This document shows positions 44,873 to 57,129 of a stretch of 64,000 bases of DNA, piece after piece. A program made the position numbers and the translations under genes. The stretch covers positions 24,635,866 through 24,699,865 of the forward strand of contig NC_064846.1 of assembly GCF_024166365.1 (NCBI RefSeq). The letters run 5' to 3'. The DNA is from Elephas maximus indicus. Lineage: Eukaryota; Chordata; Mammalia; Proboscidea; Elephantidae. Numbering within the stretch: the stretch's first letter is position 1; each line of letters begins with the position of its first letter. The notes beneath the pieces were generated by a model. The model saw only the letters and a list, made by a program, of their open reading frames with translations, was not told the DNA's origin and did not search any database.

Positions 44873-47121
44873 GAGATGCATATGTCAATTTGTCATACTG
44901 TGTGGGCTTAGCACGTTGCTGTGATGCTGGAAGATGTGACACTGGTATTCAAATACCAGCAGGGCCACCCATGGCGGACAGGTTTCCACTGAGCTTCCAG
45001 ACTAATACAGACTAAGAAGAAGGACCTTGCAGTCTAGCTCTGAAAAAAATTAGCCAGTGAAAACCTTATGAATAGCCGTGGAACGTTGTCTGATATAGTG
45101 CCGGAAGATGAGCCCCTCAGGTTGGAAGGCACTCAAAAAATGACTGGGGAACAGCTGCCTCCTCAAAGTAGAGTCTAACTTAATGACATGGATGGAGTCA
45201 AGCTTTTGGGACCTACATTTTCTGATGCGGCATGACTCAGAATTAAAAGAAACAGATGCAAACATCCATTAATAACAGGAACGTGGAATGTATGAAGTAT
45301 GAATCTAGGAAAATTGGAAATCATCAAAAATGAAATGGAACACATAAACATCGATATCCTAGGCATTAGTGAACTGAAATGGACTGGTATTGACCATTTT
45401 GAATTGGACAATCACATGGTCTGCTATGCCAGGAATGACAAATTGAAGAGGAATGGCTTCACGTTCATCATCAAAAAGAACATTTCAAGTTCTATTCTGA
45501 AGTACAACTCTGTCAGTGATAGAATAATATCCATACGCCTGTAAGGAAGACTAGTTAATACGATTATTATTCAAATTTATGCACCAACCACTAAGGCTAA
45601 AAAAAGGCTAAAGATGAAGAAATTGGATGTTTTTATCAGCTTCCACAGTCTGGAATTGATTGAACACGCAATCAGGATGCATTGATAATTCCTGGGATTG
45701 GAATGCAAAAGTTAGAAACAAAGAAGGATTGGTAGTTGGAAAATATGGCTGTGGTGATAGAAATGATGCCAAAGATTGCATGATAGAATTTTGTAAGACC
45801 ACTGACTTCTTCACTGCAAATACATTTTTTCAGCAACATAAGCAGTGACTATTCACATGGACCTCACCGGATGGAACACACAGGAATCAAATCAACTACA
45901 TCTGTGGAAAGAGAGGATAGAAAAGCTCAATATCATTAGTCAGAACAAGGCCAGGGGCCGACTGTGGAATAGACCATCAATTATTCATATGCAAATGCAA
46001 GTTGAAGCTGAAGAAAATTAGAACTGGAAGTGCTCACTCACCCATGCCAAGAAATTTGGAAAGACAGCTACCAGGCCAACCGACTGGAAGAGATCCATAG
46101 TTATGCCTATTCCAAAGAAAGGTGATCCAACTGAATGCAGAAATTATCGAACAATATCATTAATATCACACACAAGTAAAATTTTGCTGAAGATCATTCA
46201 AAAGCAATTGCAGGAGTACATCAACAGAAAGCTGCCAGAAATTAAAGCCAGATTCAGAAGAGGACGTAGAACCAGGGATATCATTGCTGAAGTCAGATGG
46301 TTCCTGGCTGAAAGCAGAGATTAACAGAAAGATGTTTGCTTGTGTTTTATGGTCTATGCAAAGGCATTCTGCTGTGTGGATCATAACAAATTATGGATAA
46401 CATTGTGAAGAATGGGAATTCCAGAACACTTAATTGTGCTCATGAGGAACCTGTAAATAGACCAAGAGGCGGTCATTCGAACAGAACAAGGGGATACTGC
46501 ATGGTTTAATGTCAGGAAAGATGTGAGTCAGGGTTGTATCCTTTCACCATACTTAGTCTGTATGCTGAGCAAATAATCCAAGAAGCTGGACTGTATGAAG
46601 AAGAAGCCAGCATCAGGATTGGAGGAAGACTCATTAACAACCCGCCTTATGCAGATGACACAAATCTGCTTGCTGAGAGTGAAGAGGACTTGAAGCATTT
46701 ACTGATGAAGTTCAAAGACTACAGCCTTCAACAAAAATCCTCACAACTGGACCGGTAAGCAACATCATGATAAACGGAGGAAATATTGAAGCTGTCAAGG
46801 ATTTCATTTTACTTGGATTCGCAATCAACACGCAAGCAGCAGTCAAGAAATCAAAAGATGCATTGCATTGGGCAAATCTGCTGCAAAAGACCCCTTTAAA
46901 GTGTTAAAAAGGAAAGATGTCACTTTGAGTACTAAGTTGCATCTGACCCAAGGCATGGTATTTTCAATTTCCTCATATGCATGCGAAAGCTGGGCCATGA
47001 ATAAAGATAAAAGAAGAATTATGATGCTGGTGGAGAATATTGGATATACCATGGACTGCCAGAATAACGAACAAATCTGTCTTGGAAAAAGTACAGCCAG
47101 AACACTCCTTAGAACCATTTT
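44873..47121 (+). mobile_element. RTE (BovB-like) copy E, internally deleted
   Basis: Same 5' end as copy D (GTCAATTTGTCATACTGTGT; GACAGGTTTCCACTGAGCTT). Endonuclease pieces at 45299-45544 (MNLGKLEIIKNEMEHINIDI), then a jump near 46021 that omits about 680 bp present in copy D (41605-42285). RT fragments follow (KGDPTECRNYRTISLI; NPPYADDTNLLAES). The element stops at CAGCCAGAACACTCCTTAGA near 47121, so the 3' tail is missing. Many frameshifts. Confidence 0.92.
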
Positions 47122-47518
47122 TAGCTCCACTTTCACTCTTACCTGAGGTTGCCAATTTCTGTGCCTTTTGGAAATTCATTGGTACGACTTTTATGGTTAA
47201 TTTCCTTACTGGTGGTTTGGGATTCAGATTTCTTGGGTCTACTAAATCAGTTAATACTTGTTATTTTGCTTTCCTTCTAAAATATTGCTGTCCTCATACT
47301 TTCTCCTATTTTCTCTGTCCTTTTGGGTTTATGCCTTTCAATAATTATTTTGTTTCATTTGCAGGTAAACTTGAGTGTCTTATATACTCTCTTACCCAAA
47401 AATTCTGCTTTATTTTTCTTCATAGCAATTACCACTTTTATTATAGCACTTCCATTATATTATACATTTGCTTATTTTCTGCCTTTGTCCACTAGTATGT
47501 GTACTTAATGAACATATT
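47122..47518 (+). mobile_element. L2 relic (part), left of RTE copy F
   Basis: The last 140 bp (TAGCACTTCCATTATATTAT, TGCCTTTGTCCACTAGTATG, GTACTTAATGAAC) are L2 3'-end-like. 47122-47370 is unassigned. Confidence 0.45.
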
Positions 47519-47873
47519 GCTGTTGTTGTTAGGTGCTATGCACAGCAGAATGAAATACTGTCCAGTCCTGCTCCATCCCCACAGTTGTTGCTATGTTTGA
47601 GCCCATTGTTGCAGCCACTGTGTCAATCCATCTCGTTGAAGGTCTTCTTCTTTTTTGTTGACCCTCTACCAAGCTTGATGTCCTTCTCTGCAGACTGCTC
47701 CCGTCAAATAACATGTCCAAAGTAAGTGAGATGAAGTCTCGACATCCTAACTTCTAAGGAGCATTCTGGCTGTACTTCTTCCAAGACAGACTTGTTTGTT
47801 CTTCTAACAAAAAAAAAAAAAACAGTCCATGGTATATTTCCATATTCTTCACCAACACCATAATTCAATGAGC
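47519..47873 (-). mobile_element. RTE (BovB-like) copy F, 3' end
   Basis: GTTGTTGTTAGGTGCTATGC, CCCATTGTTGCAGCCACTGT, TTCTAAGGAGCATTCTGGCT: antisense RTE 3' end, 5'-truncated. An A run of about 14 interrupts it near 47810. Confidence 0.92.
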
Positions 47874-47970
47874 ATTCAATTTAATGAGTATAGGGACATT
47901 ATTTGTCTTGTTCATTGCACATCCTAAGTGCCTAGGATATAACAGACAGTCAGTAACTATTTGTTGAAAA
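47874..47970 (+). mobile_element. L2 3' end, right of RTE copy F
   Basis: TATAGGGACATTATTTGTCT, TAAGTGCCTAGGATATAACA, GTCAGTAACTATTTGTTG: the L2 end that continues 47380-47518. Confidence 0.6.
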
Positions 47971-48084
47971 AATTAACCTGGCATATTATTATTTGGAAAA
48001 AAATGATACTTGTAGTCATAACAAAACTGATAGTGTTTGTGGGAAAGATAAAAATAGATCCACAGCAATTTAAGTAAAAAAAAA

Positions 48085-49262
48085 GATAACTAGTGACTCA
48101 GGGAAAAACAAAAAGTTGTACAAGAAAAGAGACCTAATAATTGTGCATATTTAAATGTTTGATGGCCAAGGCAAAGGAAAGCATTTAGAGGAATACAAGA
48201 AAAAAAAAGAGGCAACCACAGTAAATACTATAGCATACATAACCCTACAACAGCAGTAAAAAGAAATAATAACTTACAAGCAGATACATAAAAAAAAAAA
48301 TAGGCAGATACATATGATGAATAGGAGAAGGAGGGAGTATAAGTGTATACCCACCTACATATATAGGTGGATATGCTTACATATTTGTATGTACACCATG
48401 TATGTATGTATATATATAGATAGATAGATATTAGAACACAAAGGGGGCAGTCATAGAAGCTTCCTAGACACACAAAACATTTTGAGGGACCAAGTTACTG
48501 GGGCTGAGGGCTGAGGACCATGATCCTGGGGAACACCTAGTTCAATAGTTCTTAGAGAAAATGTTCTACATCCTAGTTTGGTGAGTAGCATCTGGGGTCT
48601 TAAAAGCTTGTGAGCATCCATCTAAGATACATCTGTTGGTCCTATCCTGTCTGGAGTAAAGGAGAATGAAGAAAACCAAAGACACAAGGAAAATATTAGT
48701 CCAAAGTACTAATGGACCACCAGCTGAAGCCCAGAAGAACTGGATGGTGCCCGGCTACCACCACCAGCCGCTCTAACGGTAATCACCATAAAAGGTCCCA
48801 GACAGAGGGGGAGAAAAATGTGGAACAAAATTCAAATTCATGGAAAAAAGACCAGACTTACTGGTCACACAGAAACTGGAGGAACCCGTAAGACTATGGG
48901 CCCTGGATACCCTGCTAACTCAGAACTGAAGCCATTCCCGAAGTTTACCTTTCAGCCACAGCTTAGACAGGCCTATAATACCAACAATAACACATGTGAG
49001 GGGCATGTTTCTTAGATCAATCAAGTATATGAGGCCAAATGGGCAACACTTGCCCAAAAGCAAAGATGAGCAGGCAGGCAGGGACAGGAACACTGGATGC
49101 ACGGAAACTGGGAACTCAGGGTGGAAAGGGTGAGAGTGCTGACACATTGCAGGGATTGCAACCAATGTCATGAAACAATTTGCGTATAATTTTTTAATGA
49201 GAAGAAAAGGTAATTAATGACTCAAGGAAAAACAAAAAGTTGTACAAGAGAGGAGACCTAAT
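48085..49262 (+). mobile_element. Older L1 3' UTR between long direct repeats
   Basis: 48470-49190 is an older L1 3' UTR (GCATCTGGGGTCTTAAAAGC, GAAGAACTGGATGGTGCCCG, GACCAGACTTACTGGTCACA). It is bounded by two copies of a 55-bp or longer segment containing GGAAAAACAAAAAGTTGTAC at about 48103 and 49227. Confidence 0.8.
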
Positions 49263-49267
49263 TTTAA

Positions 49268-49436
49268 AAAAAGAAAAACCAAACCTACTGCTGTTGAGCC
49301 GATTCCGACTCATAGAGACCCTATAGGAGAGAGTAGAACTGTCCCATATAGTTTCCAAGGAGTGCCTGGTGGATTTGAACTGCCGACCTCTTGGTTAGCA
49401 GCCATAGTACTTAACGACTACACCTCCAGGGTTTCT
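49268..49436 (-). mobile_element. AfroSINE (antisense)
   Basis: CCAAACCTACTGCTGTTGAG to ACGACTACACCTCCAGGGTT. AGACCTAAT occurs just before (about 49254-49262) and just after (49437-49445), consistent with a target-site duplication. Confidence 0.92.
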
Positions 49437-49603
49437 AGACCTAATAATAGTGCAAACTTAATGGGGGTAGAAAAATTGAACAGAATCAAAAGAAATTTAG
49501 GACCTAGAGTTAGAAGGACTTGGTTGCCTTTGGATAAGTGAGGAGGTGAAAAAGAAGGAGGTATTGGGATATTAGGGATTACTCCTAGGTTTTCGACTAG
49601 ATG

Positions 49604-50609
49604 TGCTCATGTGGAACCTGTACATAGACCAAGAGGCGTTGTTTGAACAGAGCATCGGGATATTGCGTGACTTAAAATCAAGAAAGGTATGTGTTGGGGT
49701 TGCATCCTTTCATCATACATACATACATTACATACATACATTATTTGCACAGCATACATATTCAATATGTATGCTGTGCAAATAATCCGAGAAGCTGGAC
49801 CATATGAAGAAGAATGTGGCATCAGGGTTGGTGGAAGACTCATTAACAGTCTGAGATGTGCAGATGACACAAACTTGTTTGCTGAAAGCAAAGAGGATTA
49901 AAGCACTTACAGATGAAGATCCAAGACTACAACCTTCAGCATGGATAACACCTCAACATAAAGAAGACACAAATCTCACATCTGGACCAATAAGCAACAT
50001 CATGATAAATGGAGAAAAGACTGAAGTTGTCAAGGATTTCATTTTAGTTGGATCCACAATCAATGCCCTTAGAAGCAGAAGTCAGGAAATAAAACATTTA
50101 TTGCATTGGGCAAATTGGCTGCATAAGACCTTTTTAAACTGTTAAAAAACAAAGATGTCACTTTGAAGACTAAAGTGCACCAGCCCCAAGCCATCATATT
50201 TTCAATCGCCTCATATGTATATGAAAGCTGGACAATAAAAAAGGAAGATCGAAGAAGAATTGATGCCTTTGAATTACGGTGTTGGTGAAGAATATTGAAT
50301 ATACCATGGACTATCGAAGAACAAACAAGTCTGTCTTGGAAGAAGTACAGCCAGAATGCTCCTTAGAAGGGAGGATGGTGAGACTTTGTCTCACATACTT
50401 TAGACATGTTCTCAGGAGGCACGAGTCCCTGGTGAAGGATATCGTGCTTGGTAAAGTGAAGTGTCAGCGAAAAAGAGGAAGATCCTAAAGGAGATGGATT
50501 GACACAGTGGCTGCAACAATGGGCTCAAGCATAAGGATTGTGAGGGTGGGGCAAGACCGGGCAGTGTTTCATTCTAGTGTACATAGGGTTGCTATAACAA
50601 CAACTGACA
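49604..50609 (+). mobile_element. RTE (BovB-like) copy G, 5'-truncated
   Basis: Begins inside the RT (GTGGAACCTGTACATAGACC) and runs to GGTTGCTATAACAACAACTG. A 21-bp flanking duplication (49583-49603 and 50610-50630, starting TCCTAGGTTT, one mismatch) marks both ends. A TACATACATACATT repeat interrupts the RT near 49718-49765. Frames broken. Confidence 0.95.
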
Positions 50610-50630
50610 TCCTAGGTTTCTGACTAGATG

Positions 50631-51117
50631 GATGGTGGTAGCCTTTGCTGAGATGATCAAAGTGACTGGAGGGGGACAAAAATATACGGGGGAGGCAAAT
50701 ATTGACATTAATTTACCATGTTTCTTCTTCAACTGCTCAAATGTTGTCATTTGGCTATTTCACCTTAAAATTTAGGAAAAAAATGTTTTAGCCTCAGTTA
50801 CTCAGAATGCCAATATTCTATTTTTTACTCTTCTTGCATAGATTTAGCTAAGCAATAGAGTAAGTAAAAATCATTAATCTTTATTTTTGTTTGACCCCAC
50901 AACCTTTTGATAACAACACAGCCTAGTCTAAAGAGTATCAGTTGGGTGTTTAAAATCTGCTGAGCTAGGGATAAGATGCCCAGGGTCTAGACTCAGCTCT
51001 GTCATTTGCCCGGTGGCTTCAGTTTCCATATAGGTAAAATTAGAATGTTGATCTAGTAATTATATTCTTGCTTATCTATTATCTGACTGAGAAAGCGGAG
51101 AAGATCTGTGTTTATTT
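50631..51117. other. Unassigned, weak MIR trace
   Basis: 50935-51045 (CTAGACTCAGCTCTGTCATT, TTCAGTTTCCATATAGGTAA) faintly resembles MIR; the remainder is unassigned. Confidence 0.35.
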
Positions 51118-51130
51118 TGCACTCTAGAAA

Positions 51131-51299
51131 AAACAAAAAAACCAAACCCAGTGCCATCGAGTCGATTCCGACTCATAGCTACCCTATAGGACAGAGTAGA
51201 ACTGCCCCATAGAGTTTCCAAGGAGAGCCTGGCGGATTTGAACTGCTGACCCTTTGGTTTGCAGCCGTAGCACTTAACCACTATGCCACCAGGGTTTCC
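51131..51299 (-). mobile_element. AfroSINE (antisense) with TSD
   Basis: Complete copy, CCAAACCCAGTGCCATCGAG to CACTATGCCACCAGGGTTTC, with TGCACTCTAGAAA at 51118-51130 and 51300-51312. Confidence 0.96.
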
Positions 51300-51399
51300 T
51301 GCACTCTAGAAAGGCATAATATTTATAAATTGGTAATGTACAAGTATGATCTGGAGAGAAAGTTATAGTGTGTTTGTCCCTGTAACATCTAATGGTGGC

Positions 51400-51560
51400 T
51401 TCCATTTATTGAGAGCATAGTATGTGCCATGTGCTTTAACTATGTTTTCTTATTTCATCATCACGATAACGGTATGAGGTAAGTATTACTATTCCCATTT
51501 TAAAGATGAGAAAGATAAGGCTCAGAGAGGGCAACTTGGCCAAAATAACACCGCTAACCC
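51400..51560 (+). mobile_element. MIR relic
   Basis: TCCATTTATTGAGAGCATAG, TATGTGCCATGTGCTTTAAC, CATTTTAAAGATGAGAAAGA, CAGAGAGGGCAACTTGGCC. Confidence 0.8.
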
Positions 51561-51570
51561 CCTCCCCCTC

Positions 51571-51731
51571 AAAAAAAACCAAACCCATTGCCGTCAAGTC
51601 GATTCTGACTCATAGCGACCCTACAGGACAGAGTAGAGCTGTCTCATAGGGTTTCCAAGGAGCTCCTCATGGATTCCAACTGACAAACTTTTAGTTAGTA
51701 GCCATAACCCTTAACCACTATGCCACCAGGG
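51571..51731 (-). mobile_element. AfroSINE (antisense)
   Basis: AAACCAAACCCATTGCCGTC to TTAACCACTATGCCACCAGG; complete. Immediately downstream TAGTGCCAAATCCAA is repeated twice (51728-51761). Confidence 0.92.
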
Positions 51732-51909
51732 TAGTGCCAAATCCAATAGTTAGTGCCAAATCCAAGATGACCCATGTTTGTTTTACTACAAAGCCAATAC
51801 TCTTTTCTACTTGATAATACTACCTCTTGGACATAGGTGGGCTGCTTCTGAAAGATGTCTCCGGATTTAGATTTTTGAATCTTAGAATTGAAAAAAAAAC
51901 CACTTTGCA

Positions 51910-52020
51910 AATCATCCAATCCAATCTCCCATTTTATAGCTGAGGAAACTGAGGCTCCGAGAGGGGAAGTTATTAGTCAAAGCTCATATAGATAATTAGT
52001 GGCAGAGCTGAGGCCAGGGT
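51910..52020 (+). mobile_element. MIR relic
   Basis: CTCCCATTTTATAGCTGAGG, AAACTGAGGCTCCGAGAGGG, TTAGTGGCAGAGCTGAGGCC. Confidence 0.75.
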
Positions 52021-53439
52021 CATTTCCTTGGACAATCTGCCCATCACTCCTTCTAATTAGGGGGCCCAAAGATCCTAATCAGGTCAGATGTATAACTGTG
52101 TACTATCACTACCCTACTGATCTCACAGCGGTGTTAGAACACTAAAAAGTGTAGTAATAGATGTGAGTGGGATTTGGGTAAAAAATTAGTTTGAAAAAAG
52201 TTTTTTTTAAACATTTTATATAAACACAAGATATAATTAAGGGAAATGAACCTATTTATACATTAGCCTTTCAATTAACTTTAGATTTCCTCAGGGGAGA
52301 ATGAATCTATATTATATGACTTGCTTTATTTGTGGTAAACACCTCACTGTTGGCCCATGAGTGGCCATTTATATACAGAGAAGTCCAAGAAGCTAAAAGC
52401 CTCAGTCCTTCCAGAAGAAACCATTGGAAGAGGTGGGAGAAATGTTGAAGGTCTCCTTGAAAAAAAATTACAAGATATTGTGGGTGAGTATAGTGGTCTT
52501 TTACATTTCGTTGAAATCCCAGCCTTTGGGATGGAGGGGAAAGAACAACAGGGTGGGCCCATTCACTAAGAGCCACCTATTTTGGCTGATCTATTTGGAG
52601 TATCTGCCTGGGACCTAGAACTTGAAAAGCTTCAGGCAGAGAGAATAAGTTTTTCTATGAGTACCTAAATTGCTGTTCACATTTCTATTTTATGTCTGTA
52701 GAGGGAATACACAATAAATTTGGGCAAGAATGTAGCTGGCAGAAATCAGAGCTGATGAATTTCAAGCTTACATAAACGAAGGTTCCCAATCCCAGGTGCT
52801 TTTCTTTTTTTCCTGTCAGTAGACTTAGTAAAACAAGACAGATGTTCTGAGTCCTCCTAACTCCTGGCCCATTACTCAGGGATTTTGGAGACTAGGTATT
52901 GTGATTACTTTGTTGAAATAGAAGAGAATTTAGAGGGCCATGGTATGAGGGGGAGAGAGGTGGAAGGGGAGGGGCAGCACATCAAGCAGATGGCTTGTGT
53001 TCATAGATGTGAAAGTGAAGGAAGGACAGAATCCATTTCTCTCCAGTAACTTCAAGCAACTCTTTCCTGAAACATTGCAGGAACCCAATGCCCACAGCCA
53101 TGCTGACTCTCAGAGTTTAATCCCAGAGAAGGATCAGAGAAAATGTTTGTTGGTTTGACTTAACACACATTTATATACTGTGGTTGACTTTTTATTAAAA
53201 TTATGAACTTGAGTAGATTTATTGAAACAAACATTGTGGATCTCCAACACTCCGAGTGCCCATCTGATCTTTTTCAGGTACAGCTATGGTTTTATGTGGC
53301 TTGAAGTTATTTCACAAATATATTTCTCTTTGTTGTTTCTTTGATTACGTAGCCTTCCATCCTGTTAACATCCAATAGTGTGTTTAGCCATCCACCAGTC
53401 TTTGGGCATTTGGAATCTTTCTGGAACACCCTTTCCTCT
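52021..53439. other. Unassigned sequence
   Basis: About 1.4 kb without a recognised gene. Several short overlapping ORFs of 64-89 codons at 52307-52618 on both strands look like chance. Confidence 0.4.
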
Positions 53440-53760
53440 TTTAACCACTCCCATTATGCATCAAACTCTATCATTTTTCGAGGTCCATGTTCAATGTTAT
53501 CTCCTCCATGAAACTTTTCTTCTCCCACTCCATCCCGCCTCACTTACATGGAATGAAATCAGTTCCTCTTTGCCCGTGCAGCAATTTTTTTTTTATTTCC
53601 ATGAAAGAATATGTTATATATAGTTGCCTTCCCCACTATATTGTAGGTTCCCTGAGGGTAAGGATTGATTCTTACACATATTCAAATCCCCTAAGCATAG
53701 AACATGGTGATTCATCTATGTACGTATATAGTAGATGAATATTTAAACAGCAATGCAATG
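53440..53760 (+). mobile_element. L2 3' region relic
   Basis: TCTCCTCCATGAAACTTTTC, CCCACTATATTGTAGGTTCC, CTGAGGGTAAGGATTGATTC, GCATAGAACATGGTGATTCA in L2 order. Confidence 0.6.
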
Positions 53761-53779
53761 AACATTTTTATATAAATTA

Positions 53780-54481
53780 TTTTCATTTCTTTGACATTAT
53801 GTCCTTAGGTGGTATATTTCTACAAATGGAATCACTTGGGGAAAGGACAGTCAGAGTGTGTTCCAGAAATGTACATTGGCACCAGTACTTTACATGGTGA
53901 ACCGTTTCCTCACAGTGGTCTGTATTACACACACACCTACTAAGCTAGAGAAAACTTGACATTTTAATTTGTATTTTGCTTAACACTGGTGAAGACATAT
54001 GCTTTATCATGCAATTATATCCCTATGTGTTCTCTGCTGTGTATGCTGTCCCTCTCCCTTGGCCACTGAGCAAGTGAACTTCGTACATTTGATCGTATAT
54101 GTTTCGTTGTTTCTTTATATGCTTTGACTTGTGAGTTTTAAAAGTTCTGCTCATTGCATATATTTTCCCATGTGGTTGTTGCTTTGTCTATTTTCATTTT
54201 ATTATAGTAAATTGTGAAAAAGATTTTCAGTCATACATTTATTTGAATGCATCATCCTGGCTCTGCTGATATTCTCTATTTTTTTCAATGGCCACAACAG
54301 CTAAATAAATAATACTGCTTTGTTTTTTTCTAGTTTTACAGTTTCGGTTTTTACATTTAACTTTTTGATCCATCTGGAAATTATTGCAGCATATGGTGGG
54401 AGGTACATACCCAAATGTTCTTCTTTTCTCACTGATACATAGTTGTCTCAACAATGTTTATTTGTTAGTGCTCCCTGTACG

Positions 54482-54527
<46 letters not shown>

Positions 54528-54990
54528 CTAGCTTCTCAAATAAGCTTTCACAAGAGTTTGGCTCTCTTTCTGTAAAATTTATGCTACTTCCTTGATCAGT
54601 CTGTTTTTAACCCAATACCAAAATGTCTTGTTGTATGTATGGCTTTGTAATAAAGTTTAAAATCTGAGAGGCTATCTACCATCATTACTTAAAATAATAC
54701 CTTTTGGTATTTCTGTCTGCTTATTCTTCCAAGTGAATTTTACTATAAGTATGTCATGGTCTGTAAAATATCTTGTAGAATTTTTTATTGATATTGCGTT
54801 AAATCTATACATTAACTTAAAAAGTATCATCTTTCTTATATTTTAGACTTGTCAGTAACGAGCAAGGTGTCTCTTTCCATTTCTTCATGTGTTTTTTTTA
54901 TTTAGTCAATTATGGTTTTATCATATCCTTTGAATATATTTCTTTTCTCATTGTTAAAATTTTCACAGTAGTTTAAAATGGATGTTCTCG
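53780..54990 (-). mobile_element. Ancient L1M ORF2/3' relic (antisense)
   Basis: TTTTTGATCCATCTGGAAAT, TATTGATATTGCGTTAAATC and GTAACGAGCAAGGTGTCTCT parallel L1 copy 1 at 24590, 25000 and 25070. Heavily diverged; split by the (TG)n at 54485. Confidence 0.65.
54485..54526. repeat. (GT)n microsatellite, 21 units
   Basis: Uninterrupted GT dinucleotides; a likely polymorphic marker. Confidence 0.95.
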
Positions 54991-55114
54991 TCCAGTGCTT
55001 ACCAGGACTTTCTACTGTAGGTCAGTCAGTAGAAGGATTTAGATGCAGCCAGGGATGACCGATCTATAATGGGCTTTCCCACCCCAGCCCAAGTATTCAG
55101 TAGGATAATTTTTT

Positions 55115-55385
55115 GGTAACAGCTTTATTGAGATAAAATTCGCATATCAAAAAACCCCACATTTAAAGTGTATTACTCAATGGTTTTTAATATATTCGGA
55201 GTTGTGCAACCACCACCACAATCAATTTTAGAGTATTTTCATCACCCTAAAAAGAAACCTATATGCATTAGCAGCCACTTTCCATTCCTGCACCACCCTT
55301 CAAACCTCTGGCAGCCATTAATTTACTTTTTGTATCTATAGATTTGCCTGTTTTGGACATTTCATATAAATGGAATCATACAATT
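55115..55385 (-). mobile_element. L1M 3' end relic (antisense)
   Basis: AACAGCTTTATTGAGATAAA, GTTGTGCAACCACCACCACA, TTTTCATCACCCTAAAAAGA and TTCATATAAATGGAATCATA are hallmark blocks of old mammalian L1 3' ends. Confidence 0.8.
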
Positions 55386-55409
55386 AAAAATGGACTTTTA
55401 AGAAGAAGA

Positions 55410-55610
55410 AAAATCAACATTCATTAAGCACTTAAATATGTGTTAACCACTTTATAAATTTTTCTTATTTAATCTTCAAAACAACCGTTCAAGTTAGGAA
55501 ATACTATTTTCGTTTTACACAAGGAAATTGATGGCTGAGAAATTGAGCAGCTTGCTCAAGACCACAGAGCTAGGGTATGACACAGCTAGGGTGTGATACA
55601 GCCTAGGTGC
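55410..55610 (+). mobile_element. MIR relic
   Basis: ATTCATTAAGCACTTAAATA, TCTTCAAAACAACCGTTCAA, TTTTACACAAGGAAATTGAT, CTTGCTCAAGACCACAGAGC. Confidence 0.75.
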
Positions 55611-55899
55611 TTTGATCAGATCTTTGACCAAGCTTTTTCTGCCTCAAGGTAGTTAGGAAATTTGGAAAACATCCCTCCCCTGATCTTGCCTTAATGGTCC
55701 TCAGTACCTTGAACAGAGGCCAAACACTAATATGACATTTCTGACACTGTGAGTCCTGAAAGAACAGGGAAGGGTAGAGTGGTTTGTATAGCATAGACAC
55801 ATGGAACTACAGAGATTTGCTTTCCAGCTTCCCTCCATTGAATATTGAGAATGACCAATGGTCTGTGTACAGTTTAATCCCAGAGCCACGGGAAATTAG

Positions 55900-56035
55900 A
55901 GCTAGAGGTGGAAAGATCCTCACAGACCACCTTATCTAGCAAGTTCGTTTTATACACAAAGAAACTAAGACCCAGAATGATCAACTTATTTGCTCAAGAT
56001 CACATAGCTCGAATATAGTGACAGAAAATGGCCTT
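55900..56035 (+). mobile_element. MIR-like relic
   Basis: TTTTATACACAAAGAAACTA, AGACCCAGAATGATCAACTT, TTTGCTCAAGATCACATAGC fit the MIR core. Confidence 0.6.
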
Positions 56036-56109
56036 TCATCTGTTATTGGAAGAATGAATGTACCAAAGGCAAAAGCCCCCTTCAGAATAATTTCAGAACA
56101 TAAGGAAAA

Positions 56110-56290
56110 GCAAGATGATGTTATGGAAAGGACACTGAATTAGGTCAGGACATCTGGGTTCCAACACCAGCTCTGCTACTAATTCGCTGTGAGACCATAG
56201 ACAAGTCACTTAACCTCTCTGGACTTCTGTTTCTTCATCTTGAAATGGGTAGGATGGAATAGATGATCTTTTGGAAGACTGGCACTTATT
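56110..56290 (+). mobile_element. MIR relic
   Basis: CCAACACCAGCTCTGCTACT, AGACAAGTCACTTAACCTCT, GACTTCTGTTTCTTCATCTT fit MIR. Confidence 0.75.
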
Positions 56291-57129
56291 AAACACACAA
56301 GAAAACTTTATTGAATGGGTAAATAAATGAACCTTCACTTAAATTCTAAATGTTATGGTAGTTTTGGAAGACTTCCAGTGGACTATATAACTGAAGAACT
56401 GAAAGAAGGGGTAACCAAATGTTTTCTTTTTTAAAGAACCATTATTGTAAATTTACATGCCTCTAGGGACAAATACATGAATATATATTTTTGAAAATAT
56501 GCAAGGTTACTTCAACAAATACAAGGAATGCCTGATTATTTCCAACAAGAAAATACCCAAAACACATCAGCTGAGATAATAATATACTAGTTCTGATTGC
56601 TATCATGACACTGATTAATGCAGTAGCATGTGTAGATGGGGTGTGTCAAATAATTTCCTTCATAAAGCCTTAATTGTGTATATTTATTTACTTTCAGAAG
56701 AAAAAACAAGTCAAGCTTATTTCAGAGATGAAAGATTTCACCAAGTTTTAAGGACGGGTAGAAAGTTATTTATTCATTCAATTAATATTTATTGAATGCT
56801 TACGCCAAGCAGTAGAGTTATCTACTAAATTAGGAAATTTTTTAAAAAGATTGAAGAACATGAAAATAACGTTGAAAACCTGTCTTGCTTATGATCCAAG
56901 ATACGTGAACAACCCTGAGCTGTTTGTTTAAACTTTCGTAGGTTGAAACTTTCACAGTGGAGAGGCAGAGCAGATGATGTGTGTGTAGGGGGTGAGTGGG
57001 AGGGCAAAGAGTGCAGCTCCGTAAGCAGGAGCTGAAGCAGGCAGCAGAAAACGATCATATTGACGTATTCCTCCTCCCTCTCCCTCCTTCCATGATGGAA
57101 TAATAATAGGGATCTGTTCCATGTGTATT
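56291..57129. other. Unassigned sequence
   Basis: No gene recognised. A 103-codon antisense ORF at 56825-57136 has no domain. Confidence 0.4.

Noticed and set aside
47040..47495. 151-codon ORF crossing the end of RTE copy E
   Set aside because: It fuses the RTE 3' region with L2-like flank; no conserved domain after the RTE part.
51728..51761. Repeated TAGTGCCAAATCCAA beside the SINE at 51571
   Set aside because: Looked like a target duplication, but both copies lie on the same side of the SINE; a small local duplication.
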